Shown: positions 1 through 7,780, numbered from the stretch's first letter. The stretch is 10,240 nt of DNA from a bacterium (GCA_021784835.1 JAJYHI010000027.1:1-10240); one strand, 5' to 3'. Numbers and translations: made by a program. Notes: a model not told the origin generated them from the sequence alone.

Positions 1-22
1 TGTCAGATTTATTTATTTTCTT

Positions 23-57
23 ACTCCCGACTGCGTTTGACGCGGCCGGGAGTTTTT
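23..57 (+). terminator. Rho-independent terminator of an upstream plus-strand gene
   Basis: A 7-bp perfect outer stem pairs ACTCCCG (23-29) with CGGGAGT (47-53). An inner stem continues with c31-g45, a t-g wobble and GCGT/ACGC (33-36 with 40-43) around a 3-nt loop, leaving one mismatch at 30/46. A run of T follows on the plus strand (53-57, then more T-rich sequence). On the minus strand the hairpin is followed by A-rich sequence, so it best serves a plus-strand gene left of the window that converges on the symporter. Confidence 0.85.
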
Positions 58-95
58 GTTTGTTTTAATTTTTTCAAATGCCCGCTTATTTTCCG

Positions 96-1610
96 TCAGC
101 TAATAGCCGGTTTTTTAAAAGCACCCGCTATTATAGACCAAAGAATCGTAACGACAAGATTCAAAATAAGCGCTACGAGTGCGACATACAGTAATCCGTA
201 AGGCGTTTTCATAAAGGTCGTAACTATCGGATGACCGGCGTTAGCCCGCAGTACGAAATATATGCCCGATACCGTTCCTACAAGCCAGCCTGCTATCAAA
301 GCGTTTTTATCTAACCATTTAGTGTATAAACCTATAAATATCGGGGGAAGGGTCTGCACTATAAGTATTCCTCCGAGAAGCTGAAGCTGTATCGAATATG
401 TTTCGGGAACCAAAAAAACAAAACCTAAGGCAAGAAATTTAAAAATTACCGACGACCATTTAGCTATTTTAGTTTCCGCTTCGCCGCTTAGGTCGGGTTT
501 AAATTCTTTTATAATATTTCTTGTCAAAAGATTAGCCTGGGATATAGCCATAATTGCCGCCGGAACCAATCCCCCGATAAATATCCCCAAAAAAGCAAAA
601 CCCGTAAACCACGAAGGCATCGTAGATTGAATTAAAGCCGGAACGACGAGCGTTCCGTTTCCTCCTACCGTTTTAAGCGCAGCCGGCACGGCATATACAA
701 GTATGCCGAATAAAGCAAGGAAAGCCAGCCCTATGCCGTATATAGGCAAAAGCGCCGTACTCAGCCTGACGCTTTTGGCGCTTTTGGCGCTCAGCACGCC
801 GTTAATAGCGTGAGGATAAAGATAAAGGGCAAGAGCGCTCAATATAAAAAGGCTTATATATGCGTTTACCAGCACCGGCGGCAGAGTCGCGTAATCCACA
901 GGAGGCTTTTTCCCCGCCCCTATATGTCCGGCGACCGCAAAGGCGTGAGAAAAACCGCCGTATGCAAGAGGAACGAAAATAATAATAACTATGACCGTTA
1001 TTAAAATTATTACGTCTTTCATAACGGCGGTCAGAACCGCACCCCTGATTCCGCTCCAGTAGGTAAATACCGCAAGTATTACAAAAGATACGACCAGCGC
1101 CGTTTCGCTTATAGTCTTAACGTCGCCGAAAGGCAGAAGCATCACCTGAAGAACTGCTTTCATTCCGACTATCTGAAGCGCTATATAAGGCAGTTCGGCG
1201 ACTATCCCCGTAAGGGCAATCAGTATGGCAAGCGTTTTGCTGTTAAACTTGTCTTTTACGAAATCGACCGCGGTAACGTAGCCTTTGTCTTTAGAAACTT
1301 TCCACAAGCTCGGCATTACCACCATGGCTATCCCAAATGTAGCCATAACATACGGAACCGCAAAGAAGAAAATGCTTCCTTTGGCAAATACGCCCGACGG
1401 CACGGCTATAAAAGTATAAGCAGTGTATATATCTGCCCCGACTAAAAACCACATCAGGAAAGTGCCTATCTTATTGCCGGACAGCGCCCATTCATGCAGA
1501 ATATTCATGTCCCCCTTTCTCCAGTTTGCGGCTTTAAAACCTATAATAACAAAAACCAGAAACAAAGCGGCAAAAACTAACAATGTAATAACGGTGTTTG
1601 AGCTTATCAT
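96..1610 (-). CDS. Sodium:solute symporter family protein (SSS, MctP-like)
   Basis: This is a 504-residue inner-membrane secondary transporter of the sodium:solute symporter family, with about 13 hydrophobic segments. Family landmarks are the N-terminal [11 protein letters not shown] stretch (41-51), the conserved [16 protein letters not shown] block (184-199), [16 protein letters not shown] (265-280), and the TM8-like [17 protein letters not shown] block (349-365), the region that holds the second sodium site in this fold. The frame is open upstream to 1685, but the start at 1610 is chosen because it forms an ATGA overlap with the stop of the upstream DUF3311 gene, has AAAGGGGG a suitable distance upstream, and begins directly before the first membrane segment. 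A DUF3311 partner next to an SSS protein is typical of monocarboxylate (MctP-type) symporters, so lactate, pyruvate or acetate uptake is a reasonable guess. The substrate cannot be read from the sequence. Confidence 0.9.
   Translation of the reverse strand: MISSNTVITLLVFAALFLVFVIIGFKAANWRKGDMNILHEWALSGNKIGTFLMWFLVGADIYTAYTFIAVPSGVFAKGSIFFFAVPYVMATFGIAMVVMPSLWKVSKDKGYVTAVDFVKDKFNSKTLAILIALTGIVAELPYIALQIVGMKAVLQVMLLPFGDVKTISETALVVSFVILAVFTYWSGIRGAVLTAVMKDVIILITVIVIIIFVPLAYGGFSHAFAVAGHIGAGKKPPVDYATLPPVLVNAYISLFILSALALYLYPHAINGVLSAKSAKSVRLSTALLPIYGIGLAFLALFGILVYAVPAALKTVGGNGTLVVPALIQSTMPSWFTGFAFLGIFIGGLVPAAIMAISQANLLTRNIIKEFKPDLSGEAETKIAKWSSVIFKFLALGFVFLVPETYSIQLQLLGGILIVQTLPPIFIGLYTKWLDKNALIAGWLVGTVSGIYFVLRANAGHPIVTTFMKTPYGLLYVALVALILNLVVTILWSIIAGAFKKPAIS
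771..791 (-). repeat. 9-bp tandem repeat inside the symporter gene
   Basis: On the plus strand GCTTTTGGC occurs twice back to back (771-788), followed by a further GCT. It encodes the repeated Ala-Lys-Ser of LSAKSAKS (residues 273-280) in a predicted cytoplasmic loop of the symporter. Being in-frame (9 bp), gain or loss of a unit would not break the gene. Confidence 0.7.
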
Positions 1611-1816
1611 AGGTCGCCGCCCCCTTTTTCTTTGGAAATTAATTTCGATGCGGCAGAGTATAATATTGCCGCTAAAACGAGCCATAAGGTTTGAAACCAG
1701 TAGAAAAAAGGCATTCCAAGAAACGCCGGCTCTACTCTGTTATACAAAGGAACTGCGGCAAGAACTGCTATAGGAATAATAATCAGTATTCCCGCCAATA
1801 GATAAGCATTCTTCAT
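1607..1816 (-). CDS. DUF3311 small membrane protein, symporter partner
   Basis: This is a 69-residue protein with two membrane segments (about 5-25 and 38-59). It carries the DUF3311 pattern: PLYNR after the first helix (23-27), then [12 protein letters not shown] (34-45). A strong ribosome site GGGAGGA lies 5-7 nt before the ATG. Its TGA overlaps the symporter ATG by four bases (ATGA), which suggests translational coupling and a fixed stoichiometry. Proteins of this family sit next to SSS symporters in many bacteria and are presumed to be accessory subunits. No biochemical role can be inferred beyond that. Confidence 0.88.
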   Translation of the reverse strand: MKNAYLLAGILIIIPIAVLAAVPLYNRVEPAFLGMPFFYWFQTLWLVLAAILYSAASKLISKEKGGGDL

Positions 1817-1839
1817 AAAGTCCTCCCTGTGTTTAATTA

Positions 1840-1860
1840 AAAATTATAATTTATAATTTT
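1840..1860. repeat. Perfect AT-only palindrome in the transporter leader
   Basis: Ten-base arms AAAATTATAA (1840-1849) and TTATAATTTT (1851-1860) flank a single T. It lies between the candidate transporter promoter and the DUF3311 ribosome site, overlapping the expected transcript start. It could be an operator, but low sequence complexity makes a chance origin quite possible. Confidence 0.35.
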
Positions 1861-1861
1861 A

Positions 1862-1890
1862 TATATATCTTAAATATATTAAATTATCAA
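1862..1890 (-). promoter_or_regulatory. Candidate sigma-70 promoter for DUF3311-symporter
   Basis: Reading the minus strand, TTGATA (1890-1885) is followed after 17 nt by TATATA (1867-1862), which would start transcription near 1855 and leave a leader of about 40 nt. The -35 matches TTGACA at 5 of 6 positions. The surrounding sequence is very AT-rich, so alternative -10 boxes exist. Confidence 0.4.
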
Positions 1891-1942
1891 GCAAAAAAAC
1901 GCCTTAAATATTTAATTCTGATTCTGCGCCTTATTTTCATTA

Positions 1943-1948
1943 TATAAT
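1943..1948 (+). promoter_or_regulatory. Candidate -10 box for the histidine kinase-regulator operon
   Basis: A TATAAT hexamer lies 36 nt upstream of the kinase start codon and would give a start near 1955 with a leader of about 30 nt. No good -35 hexamer is seen at 16-18 nt, so this is a weak call. The intergenic region 1817-1984 is otherwise AT-rich and carries the divergent transporter promoter. Confidence 0.3.
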
Positions 1949-1984
1949 ATAGATTTAAAAAAACCGTTATGATAAAATTTATAA

Positions 1985-3541
1985 ATGAAGATTCTTGCTC
2001 ATGCGGTAAAAAATTTAAGCATTAAATGGAAAATTTTAATAGGGGCTTTTGCGGTTTTTTTCTTTACGATTTTTATCAGCGACGGCGTATTTCTTTATAC
2101 CATTTATAAAACCCTGTCTTACCGCAACTACGTAAACGACGAAAGGCTGGCGGACAGTTTAATTCCGGAGATAGCTTATTCTTTGCATTATAATAAATCT
2201 TCAGGCGCCGAATATATTAAAAAAAACTTATTATACGATATAAAAAATTACAAAATCATAAAAGGAATAGGATTATATAACGATAAAGGAAAATTAACCG
2301 AAAAATGCGGCTCATTGTACGGCAATTACGGTAAAACGATAGCGCCAAATGAGAAAAATAATAAAAATAGAGGCAATCATTCGGGATTAATTAATGTTAT
2401 CAAGAATATGGAAGTTCAATTTACCCTTATGGGAACTAACTTTTACGGCTATAAAGGATACAGGAAGTCGTCCATGCAATATCCGGTGCTGATTAAAAAA
2501 ATTGAATACGGCGGCAGGCAATTAGGATTCGCATCTATAGAGTTTAATTTAAAAAAAGAAATTAAATCTACCGATAACCGCGTCTTTTGGGTAGGAATAA
2601 GGTTTATGTCGATTGCTTTGTTTTTTGTAACCGCCGGATTGATAATTTTTTATTATATATCGTCAATAGTAACCAATCCGCTAAGCGATATAAAAGAAAA
2701 TATAAAAAAAATAAAAGAAGGCGATTACGATATAAGTTTTGATAAGCGTTTTAACGACGAAATAGGCGGCGTTATGGACGCGCTCTCCTCTATGGCTCTT
2801 TCTATAAAAAAATATATTTCGGAGGTCGAGTCCATAAACAAAGAAAAGAACGAGCTTAACTGCATGGCGGTAATGGGCGAATTATCGGCAAATATCGCCC
2901 ATGAAGTTAAAAACGCTATTTATGTCATTTCTTCGGCAAACGAATATATATCGCAGGAAACAAAAAATAAGATAGTGTTGGAGTTTACCGGTATAATAAA
3001 CAAAGAGGTTAAGCGGTTAAATAAAATGTCGGTCGAGTTTTTAAGTTTTGCGAAGCAGAGAAATCCGGTTTATGCCGCGGTAGATATAAATAAGCTTCTT
3101 GAAGATTCAATAAGAATACTTAAATTCGAAGCGGCAAATTCAAAAATAAAACTGATTCAAAAAAATATCGATTATAGTCTTCCACCGGTTCAAGCCGATG
3201 CCGAAATGCTTAAGCAGGTTATTTTAAATTTAATTATTAACGCAATAGATAAAAAATACAGAACCGATAATAAGTTAATAGAAATAAAGGCGTTTTCAAA
3301 GGACGGCCGCGTAAATATAGAAATTGCGGATAACGGAGATTCTATAAGCGCAGAAAATATAAAGAAAATATTTAATCCGTTTTTTACTACTAAAAATTCC
3401 GGTTCGGGACTCGGCCTTCCGATATCCTTACGAATAATTAAACTTCACGGCGGAAGCATAGAAGTTTTTAGCGAAGAGGGTAAAACAGTTTTTACTATTA
3501 TTATACCCGCCGGCGACGCCGGAAAGATAATGAATAATTGA
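1985..3541 (+). CDS. Membrane sensor histidine kinase of an NtrC-type two-component system
   Basis: This 518-residue kinase is the sensor partner of the sigma-54 activator that starts 52 nt downstream. It has a first membrane helix (about 16-38), an extracytoplasmic sensor region (about 40-200), a second helix (about 203-227), a HAMP linker (about 228-280), a dimerisation/phosphoacceptor helix with H306 in SANIAHEVKNAI, and an ATPase domain. The ATPase domain shows the N-box NLIINAID (N419), the G1 box DNGDSI (449-454), the F-box FNPFFTTK (463-470) and the G2 box GSGLGL (473-478). The proline usual after HExxN is alanine here, and the second glycine of the DxGxG box is serine (S453). The other core residues are intact, so it should be active. 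The start has no strong ribosome site but sits properly ahead of the first helix. The signal is unknown. Proximity to sox genes suggests a reduced-sulfur or redox cue, comparable to TspS of Acidithiobacillus (inference). Confidence 0.92.
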   Translation: MKILAHAVKNLSIKWKILIGAFAVFFFTIFISDGVFLYTIYKTLSYRNYVNDERLADSLIPEIAYSLHYNKSSGAEYIKKNLLYDIKNYKIIKGIGLYNDKGKLTEKCGSLYGNYGKTIAPNEKNNKNRGNHSGLINVIKNMEVQFTLMGTNFYGYKGYRKSSMQYPVLIKKIEYGGRQLGFASIEFNLKKEIKSTDNRVFWVGIRFMSIALFFVTAGLIIFYYISSIVTNPLSDIKENIKKIKEGDYDISFDKRFNDEIGGVMDALSSMALSIKKYISEVESINKEKNELNCMAVMGELSANIAHEVKNAIYVISSANEYISQETKNKIVLEFTGIINKEVKRLNKMSVEFLSFAKQRNPVYAAVDINKLLEDSIRILKFEAANSKIKLIQKNIDYSLPPVQADAEMLKQVILNLIINAIDKKYRTDNKLIEIKAFSKDGRVNIEIADNGDSISAENIKKIFNPFFTTKNSGSGLGLPISLRIIKLHGGSIEVFSEEGKTVFTIIIPAGDAGKIMNN

Positions 3542-3593
3542 ACAATTAAGCTATAAGCCTGAATTAATATTGAAAATTAAAGATGAGAGATAT

Positions 3594-5030
3594 ATGGCTG
3601 AAACGATTAACAAAAATAAAAAATTGCTTTTAGTGGACGACGAGAAAAATCTTCTCAGAGTCGTCAGCCTTAATCTTGCAAAACGCGGATTTTCGGTCGA
3701 TACGGCTGTCAGCGCCGAAGAGGCGCTAATATTTTTAAGTAACGGCGGTTACGACGTTATAATTTGCGATCTGCGTCTTGGCGGCATGAGCGGAATAGAA
3801 TTATTGTCCAAAGTTAAAGAATATGACGAAGAAGCAGATAAAAATACCGTATTTATAGTTATAACGGCATTCGGAACGATTAAGCAGGCGGTCGAAGCCA
3901 TAAAACTCGGAGCGGATGATTTTATATCGAAACCGGTGGATATAAACAGTCTGGTAGAGACCATAGATTTAGCCCTGCGGAGAAAGAATTACGCAAAAAT
4001 AGATAATTTTGAAGTTCAAAACGGTTCCGATTTAAACGGAAGTATCTTTAAAGATTTTATTTTTAAAAGCTCAGCAATGAATGAAATTTTAAACGAGGTC
4101 AAACTTACGTCTAAATCGCAGTCTAACGTTCTTATAACCGGCGAAACCGGAACGGGCAAAGAGGTGCTGGCGAAGGTTATCCACATACTTTCGGGCAGAA
4201 GCGGAGAATTCGTTCCTATAAATTTAAGCGCGATTCCCGAAGGGCTTATGGAAAGCGAGCTCTTCGGCTTTGAAAGGGGAGCGTTTACGGGTGCCGTTTC
4301 CGGCAAAAAAGGAAAATTTGAAACGGCTAACGGCGGAACTCTATTTTTGGATGAAATTGCGGATATGCCTCTGTCGATGCAGGTAAAACTTCTGAGGGTA
4401 ATTCAGGATAAAGAATTCTCAAGAATAGGTTCAAACGACGCAATAAAACTTAACGCAAAAATAATATCCGCTACAAATATACCGCTTGAGAATGCCGTTA
4501 TCGAAAAGAAGTTCAGGGAGGACCTTTTTTACAGGATTAACGTCCTGCATTTTAAAATTCCGCCTTTAAGGGAAAGAAAAGAGGACATTATTCCGCTTGC
4601 AAATTTTTTTGTTAAAAAGTATTGCGCTATAAATAAAAAAAATATCGCAAGCATAAGCGATTCTGCCATAAATCTTTTGAAAAATTATACGTTCCCAGGA
4701 AACATAAGAGAACTGGAAAACATAATCGAAAGAGCCGTCGTAGTTTGCACGTCGGACTCTATAATGCCGGTTCATCTGCCGAAAACATTGACTGCGGAAA
4801 CTGAACGCGAAGCAGAAACCGAGACCGAAAAATTCCGGTATGTCGATTCCGTTCCCGAAAATCGTGGCGATAAAATAAATATAAATCTTGACGGGCTTGA
4901 AATGGAACTGATTAAAAATGCCCTCGAAAAAAATAATTATAATCAGACCAAAACAGCCGCATCGCTTGGAATTACCAGAAAAAGGCTTATAACTAAAATA
5001 AAAAAATACAGCCTGTTTTCCGATAAATAA
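3594..5030 (+). CDS. NtrC-family sigma-54-dependent response regulator
   Basis: This 478-residue protein has three domains. The receiver (about 9-128) has the acidic pair D15/D16, phosphoacceptor D59 (IICDLRL), T91 and K113. The AAA+ domain (about 155-385) has Walker A GETGTGKE (183-190), the sigma-54 contact loop GAFTGA (229-234), Walker B GGTLFLDE (247-254) and FREDLFYRINV (307-317). The C-terminal Fis-type helix-turn-helix (about 438-472) contains NQTKTAASLGITRKRL. An acidic Glu/Thr-rich linker (about 400-413) precedes the DNA-binding end. The intact GAFTGA loop means it should activate sigma-54 RNA polymerase from enhancer-like sites. The frame can be opened eight codons earlier at a TTG (3570), but the ATG at 3594 has the purine-rich GAGAGA in front and begins closer to the receiver. 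It is probably co-transcribed with the kinase. A likely target is the -24/-12 promoter at 6971-6986 in this window (inference). The arrangement resembles TspR of Acidithiobacillus. Confidence 0.93.
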   Translation: MAETINKNKKLLLVDDEKNLLRVVSLNLAKRGFSVDTAVSAEEALIFLSNGGYDVIICDLRLGGMSGIELLSKVKEYDEEADKNTVFIVITAFGTIKQAVEAIKLGADDFISKPVDINSLVETIDLALRRKNYAKIDNFEVQNGSDLNGSIFKDFIFKSSAMNEILNEVKLTSKSQSNVLITGETGTGKEVLAKVIHILSGRSGEFVPINLSAIPEGLMESELFGFERGAFTGAVSGKKGKFETANGGTLFLDEIADMPLSMQVKLLRVIQDKEFSRIGSNDAIKLNAKIISATNIPLENAVIEKKFREDLFYRINVLHFKIPPLRERKEDIIPLANFFVKKYCAINKKNIASISDSAINLLKNYTFPGNIRELENIIERAVVVCTSDSIMPVHLPKTLTAETEREAETETEKFRYVDSVPENRGDKININLDGLEMELIKNALEKNNYNQTKTAASLGITRKRLITKIKKYSLFSDK

Positions 5031-5045
5031 AATAAATTAAGCATT

Positions 5046-6740
5046 TTAAATTTTAAACATATTTATTTCCGAAGAAAGCTTTTCGGAAAGTTTAGACAGT
5101 TCTATGGAATTTGAATAAATTTGTTCGACGCTTATAGAATTTAACTCTCCGGCTTTCAATATCGAATCTGTAGAACCTGATATTTCCTCGGTAGCCGTCG
5201 ACTGCTCTTCCGCCGCCGCCGCAATTTGCGTAATCATATCTTTCAGTTTATCGGCAAGCTCCATTATTATTTTTATTTTTTCGCCGGCTTTTTCCGCCGA
5301 ATTTACACCGTTTTTAACTTCGGCTTTGCCGGTATCCATAGAATCGGACGCTTTTTTTGAATCGATTTGAATTGATTTTATCATTTCCGTTATCTCTTTT
5401 GTAGCTTTTGTAGTTCTTTCGGCTAATTTTTTTACTTCGTCGGCTACTACCGCAAAACCTCTTCCTTGTTCTCCTGCGCGGGCGGCTTCTATTGCGGCGT
5501 TCAAAGCCAGAAGATTAGTCTGGTCGGCAATATCGTCTATTACCGAAATAATTTCGCCTATTCTTTGGGAAGATTGTTCCAGTTCTCCCATTACTTCTCC
5601 TACTTTATCCACCGCGTTTTCTATGGAGTTTATATTGGAAATGACCTCTTTTACGGCTGAATATCCGTCCTGGGTAGCCTTTTGGGTTTTATCCGCTTCC
5701 CGTGCGCCGTTAGCCGAGTTTTTTGCGACTTCAAGAATAGCCTGCGTTATTTGTTTAATCGATTCTATTATGGACGTATTGTCCTGTTTCATATTGTCCA
5801 TGTTTTTTTTAAGCTCCTTCGACAAACCGTTAAATTTTACTCCCGAAGTCGAAATTGATTTTGCCGCCGAAGAGATAGACCCGACGTTTTTAAGAAGGGA
5901 ATCGATCAGCGAATTTATGCTGCCGACCAGCATTCCGGTTTCGCTTTTAGGATTGGCTTTAAGGTTGATTTTAGAAGTAAGGTCGCCGCCGGACACTTTT
6001 TTAATAAACTTTACCACCGTTTGTATTTCGTCAACCAAATATTTTTTAAAATAAAGAACGGTAAGTAAAAGAATTATCAATATTAAAAAAGGAGCCATTA
6101 TAAACATATTTAACAATTTAGTCATTTTTTTTGCCATGCTGTCTGAAATATTATGCCTGAAATAGTCTAAATATGAAATAATTTTATTGGAACCGTTTTT
6201 AAAATATGAAATATTGCTTTGCGGACCGATTTTATATGGATTTTTTAATAATTTAACTACATGAGGCCTGTAGTTTTTCATAAATTTTTTAAGTTTTCTG
6301 ACCTTTAGCTGCATTGCGGAAGTTTTAAATACCGAAGGCCTTTTTAAAAAAACCTTCTTGATTCCGTAAAGGGTTTTAAACTTTTCATGCGAAAAACCGG
6401 AATAAAATCCGTTAATAGAAAGGATTTGTTCTTTTCTTGCCCTGCCTATTTTTAATTTTAAAGTTTTAATGACGGAATCTATTCTCGAAATATCGAACTT
6501 GCGTTTTCTGAATTTATTTAACGCGATTTCCGATTTCCTTAATTTAGTCAAATAAATAAGGCTTGTGATATTTCTGTTTACACGCATTAAAGAAACCATG
6601 GTGCTTCCTAGGACAAGCTGGGTATAAGACCTGTTTTTAAAGCCGCTGACGAAGCCGTAGACAAAAAAACTTAATAATAAAAAAGCGATAAATAATATTA
6701 TTGCGGCAAAATACAGCCTGTTTTTAAAAGACGAAAGCAT
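5046..6740 (-). CDS. Methyl-accepting chemotaxis protein
   Basis: This is a 564-residue transmembrane chemoreceptor. Membrane helix 1 is at about 10-31, an extracytoplasmic ligand region at about 32-211, helix 2 at about 212-231, HAMP at about 232-285, and the long coiled-coil signalling domain follows. The hairpin tip, which binds CheA and CheW, is at about 395-442 and includes the hallmark segments [20 protein letters not shown] (409-428) and [15 protein letters not shown] (429-443). The ligand region is rich in Lys and Arg, has no cysteine, and looks helical; I recognise no PAS, Cache or named four-helix signature in it. No CheR-tethering pentapeptide ends the protein. The ribosome site AAGGGGAA lies about 9 nt before the ATG. 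It converges with the response regulator (only 15 bp between stops) and diverges from the ccdA-sox operon, so a link between taxis and sulfur metabolism is possible but unproven. Confidence 0.95.
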   Translation of the reverse strand: MLSSFKNRLYFAAIILFIAFLLLSFFVYGFVSGFKNRSYTQLVLGSTMVSLMRVNRNITSLIYLTKLRKSEIALNKFRKRKFDISRIDSVIKTLKLKIGRARKEQILSINGFYSGFSHEKFKTLYGIKKVFLKRPSVFKTSAMQLKVRKLKKFMKNYRPHVVKLLKNPYKIGPQSNISYFKNGSNKIISYLDYFRHNISDSMAKKMTKLLNMFIMAPFLILIILLLTVLYFKKYLVDEIQTVVKFIKKVSGGDLTSKINLKANPKSETGMLVGSINSLIDSLLKNVGSISSAAKSISTSGVKFNGLSKELKKNMDNMKQDNTSIIESIKQITQAILEVAKNSANGAREADKTQKATQDGYSAVKEVISNINSIENAVDKVGEVMGELEQSSQRIGEIISVIDDIADQTNLLALNAAIEAARAGEQGRGFAVVADEVKKLAERTTKATKEITEMIKSIQIDSKKASDSMDTGKAEVKNGVNSAEKAGEKIKIIMELADKLKDMITQIAAAAEEQSTATEEISGSTDSILKAGELNSISVEQIYSNSIELSKLSEKLSSEINMFKI

Positions 6741-6786
6741 AGTTTAATTCCCCTTTTTTTATAAATTTTATATTGGCAATAATAAA

Positions 6787-6816
6787 AAAATATCACAGAA
6801 ACATATAAAATGTAAA
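6787..6816 (-). promoter_or_regulatory. Candidate sigma-70 promoter of the chemoreceptor gene
   Basis: On the minus strand TTTACA (6816-6811) is followed after 18 nt by TATTTT (6792-6787), giving a start near 6780 and a leader of about 40 nt. No -24/-12 element and no convincing sigma-28 (TAAA-N15-GCCGATAA) element was found for this gene on the minus strand. Confidence 0.3.
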
Positions 6817-6871
6817 GAAATTTATTTTTTCGATAAATTAATCTAATAAACTCAGCAATTTTTTAATTTTT

Positions 6872-6887
6872 TGTCCATTTCGGTACA
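6872..6887 (+). promoter_or_regulatory. Distal degenerate activator site (TGTCC-N6-G-N-ACA)
   Basis: TGTCCATTTCGGTACA is an imperfect dyad. Four of the six arm positions pair; they match the outer TGT/ACA and the CC/G of the better palindrome at 6899-6926. Its centre is 33 bp from the centre of that palindrome, close to three helical turns, so both would face the same side of DNA. Its position is about 117 bp upstream of the predicted sigma-54 transcript start. Confidence 0.5.
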
Positions 6888-6898
6888 GTTAATATTAA

Positions 6899-6926
6899 TA
6901 TATTTGTCCAAAAATGGACAAATATA
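6899..6926 (+). promoter_or_regulatory. Proximal palindromic upstream activator site
   Basis: A perfect inverted repeat has 12-bp arms: TATATTTGTCCA (6899-6910) and TGGACAAATATA (6915-6926), separated by AAAA. The core is TGTCCAAAAATGGACA. Its centre lies about 85 bp upstream of the predicted sigma-54 start, the normal enhancer distance for NtrC-family regulators. From memory, the TspR site reported for the Acidithiobacillus caldus sox operon has the similar form TGTCCC-N4-GGGACA; that comparison is unchecked. The likely binder is the regulator encoded at 3594-5030 (inference). Confidence 0.75.
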
Positions 6927-6970
6927 AAATTGCTATTCAAAAAATAGATGTTTTAAGGCGTTTTTAAATA

Positions 6971-6986
6971 TGGCATTATTTTTGCA
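6971..6986 (+). promoter_or_regulatory. Sigma-54 (-24/-12) promoter of the ccdA-sox operon
   Basis: TGGCAT-N5-TTGCA has the invariant GG at 6972-6973 and GC at 6984-6985 with exactly ten bases between them, matching the consensus TGGCAC-N5-TTGCA at all but one position. Transcription should begin near 6997, leaving a leader of about 55 nt before ccdA. The intergenic region 6741-7051 therefore holds, left to right, the chemoreceptor promoter, two activator dyads, a 45-bp AT-rich spacer that could bend, this promoter and the ccdA ribosome site. Confidence 0.82.
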
Positions 6987-7037
6987 TAATCATAATCAAA
7001 ATACAAGTTAAGTTTATTCAATAACAAATATAAATAT

Positions 7038-7046
7038 AAGAGGTGA
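7038..7046 (+). promoter_or_regulatory. Ribosome binding site fixing the ccdA start
   Basis: AAGAGGTGA is a near-perfect anti-16S match 5 nt before the ATG at 7052. The in-frame GTG at 7043 lies inside this site and so is not the start. Confidence 0.8.
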
Positions 7047-7051
7047 ATCAA

Positions 7052-7780
7052 ATGGGATTAGATTTAAATATTACCTTAGCCGTCGCTTTTTTCGGAGGCA
7101 TACTTGCTTTTTTTTCTCCTTGCGTTATCCCTCTTATACCGGGCTATATATCGTTTATCAGCGGAGTCGGCATGGAAGGGTTAATTTCGGAAAAAAAGGA
7201 CTATAAAGTAATTCTGAAAGTTTTTATAGCGTCTATTTCTTTCGTAATAGGTTTTTCTATTATATTCGTCGCATTAGGAATGGGATCGGAAACAATTTTC
7301 GGTAATCTTCTAAAAACTCATACGGGATTAATTAGAATAATAGGCGGTATAGTAATAATTATTTTCGGATTGTACTGTCTGGGACTTTTTAAAATAGGTT
7401 TTTTAAACAGGGAAGTAAACTTTCTCCCATGGAAGAGAAAAGGAGGTATAATATTCGGCTCTATTTTTCTTGGGATTGCGTTTGCCGTAGGCTGGACGCC
7501 GTGCATAGGACCTATCCTTGCATCCATTCTTCTTTATACGTCTATGGGCGCTTCCCTTGCAAAATCAGCCGAACTTTTGTCCGTATTCAGCATAGGTCTG
7601 GGAATACCATTTATTTTAACCGGTATATTCATTACGTATTTTATTGCTTTTTTTAAAAAAATTAAATCCCATCTTAATTTATTTTCCATAATTTCCGGAA
7701 TTTTTTTGATACTGATGGGGATACTAACGATTACAGGCAATTTTGAAGCTATTTCGCAATATATTATAGGTAAATTTTAA
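7052..7780 (+). CDS. ccdA: CcdA/SoxV-type cytochrome c biogenesis thiol transporter
   Basis: This is a 242-residue polytopic membrane protein with six hydrophobic segments, the usual length of CcdA. The two conserved redox cysteines lie in their family contexts: FFSPCVIPLIPGY (C24) and GWTPCIGP (C151). A third cysteine, C109, is not a family residue. CcdA relatives carry electrons from cytoplasmic thioredoxin across the membrane to periplasmic thioredoxin-like proteins. As the first gene behind the sigma-54 promoter, and followed by a soxW-like thioredoxin and soxYZ, it most likely acts as SoxV, which supplies reductant to SoxW and so keeps the SoxY cysteine active. A more general role in cytochrome c maturation cannot be excluded from sequence. 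Confidence 0.9.
   Translation: MGLDLNITLAVAFFGGILAFFSPCVIPLIPGYISFISGVGMEGLISEKKDYKVILKVFIASISFVIGFSIIFVALGMGSETIFGNLLKTHTGLIRIIGGIVIIIFGLYCLGLFKIGFLNREVNFLPWKRKGGIIFGSIFLGIAFAVGWTPCIGPILASILLYTSMGASLAKSAELLSVFSIGLGIPFILTGIFITYFIAFFKKIKSHLNLFSIISGIFLILMGILTITGNFEAISQYIIGKF

Noticed and set aside
1611..1685. A 25-residue N-terminal extension of the symporter
   Set aside because: The extension is polar and basic, overlaps the DUF3311 coding region, and the coupled ATGA start at 1610 fits the family better.
3570..3593. A TTG start eight codons upstream for the response regulator
   Set aside because: No ribosome site precedes the TTG, and the eight residues add nothing to the receiver fold. The ATG at 3594 has GAGAGA upstream.
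4016..4306. A 96-codon minus-strand open frame inside the response regulator
   Set aside because: It is antisense to the Walker A/GAFTGA region and lacks any start signal or domain.
5066..5089. 8-bp inverted repeat TTTCCGAA/TTCGGAAA as terminator for the converging genes
   Set aside because: It lies inside the chemoreceptor coding end and has no T-run directly after it on either strand. It might still slow polymerase leaving the regulator gene, but it is not a standard terminator.
5623..6054. A 143-codon open frame on the plus strand inside the chemoreceptor gene
   Set aside because: It is antisense to the strongly supported HAMP and signalling region. Its translation has no recognisable domain and no ribosome site.
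6773..6790. TTGGCAATAA as a second -24 element in the divergent region
   Set aside because: Positions 6787-6788, where the -12 GC should be, are AA.
7043..7051. A GTG start for ccdA
   Set aside because: The GTG is part of the Shine-Dalgarno sequence AAGAGGTGA that serves the ATG at 7052.
7429..7656. A 75-codon plus-strand frame inside ccdA
   Set aside because: It overlaps the second conserved-cysteine half of CcdA in another frame and has no family features.
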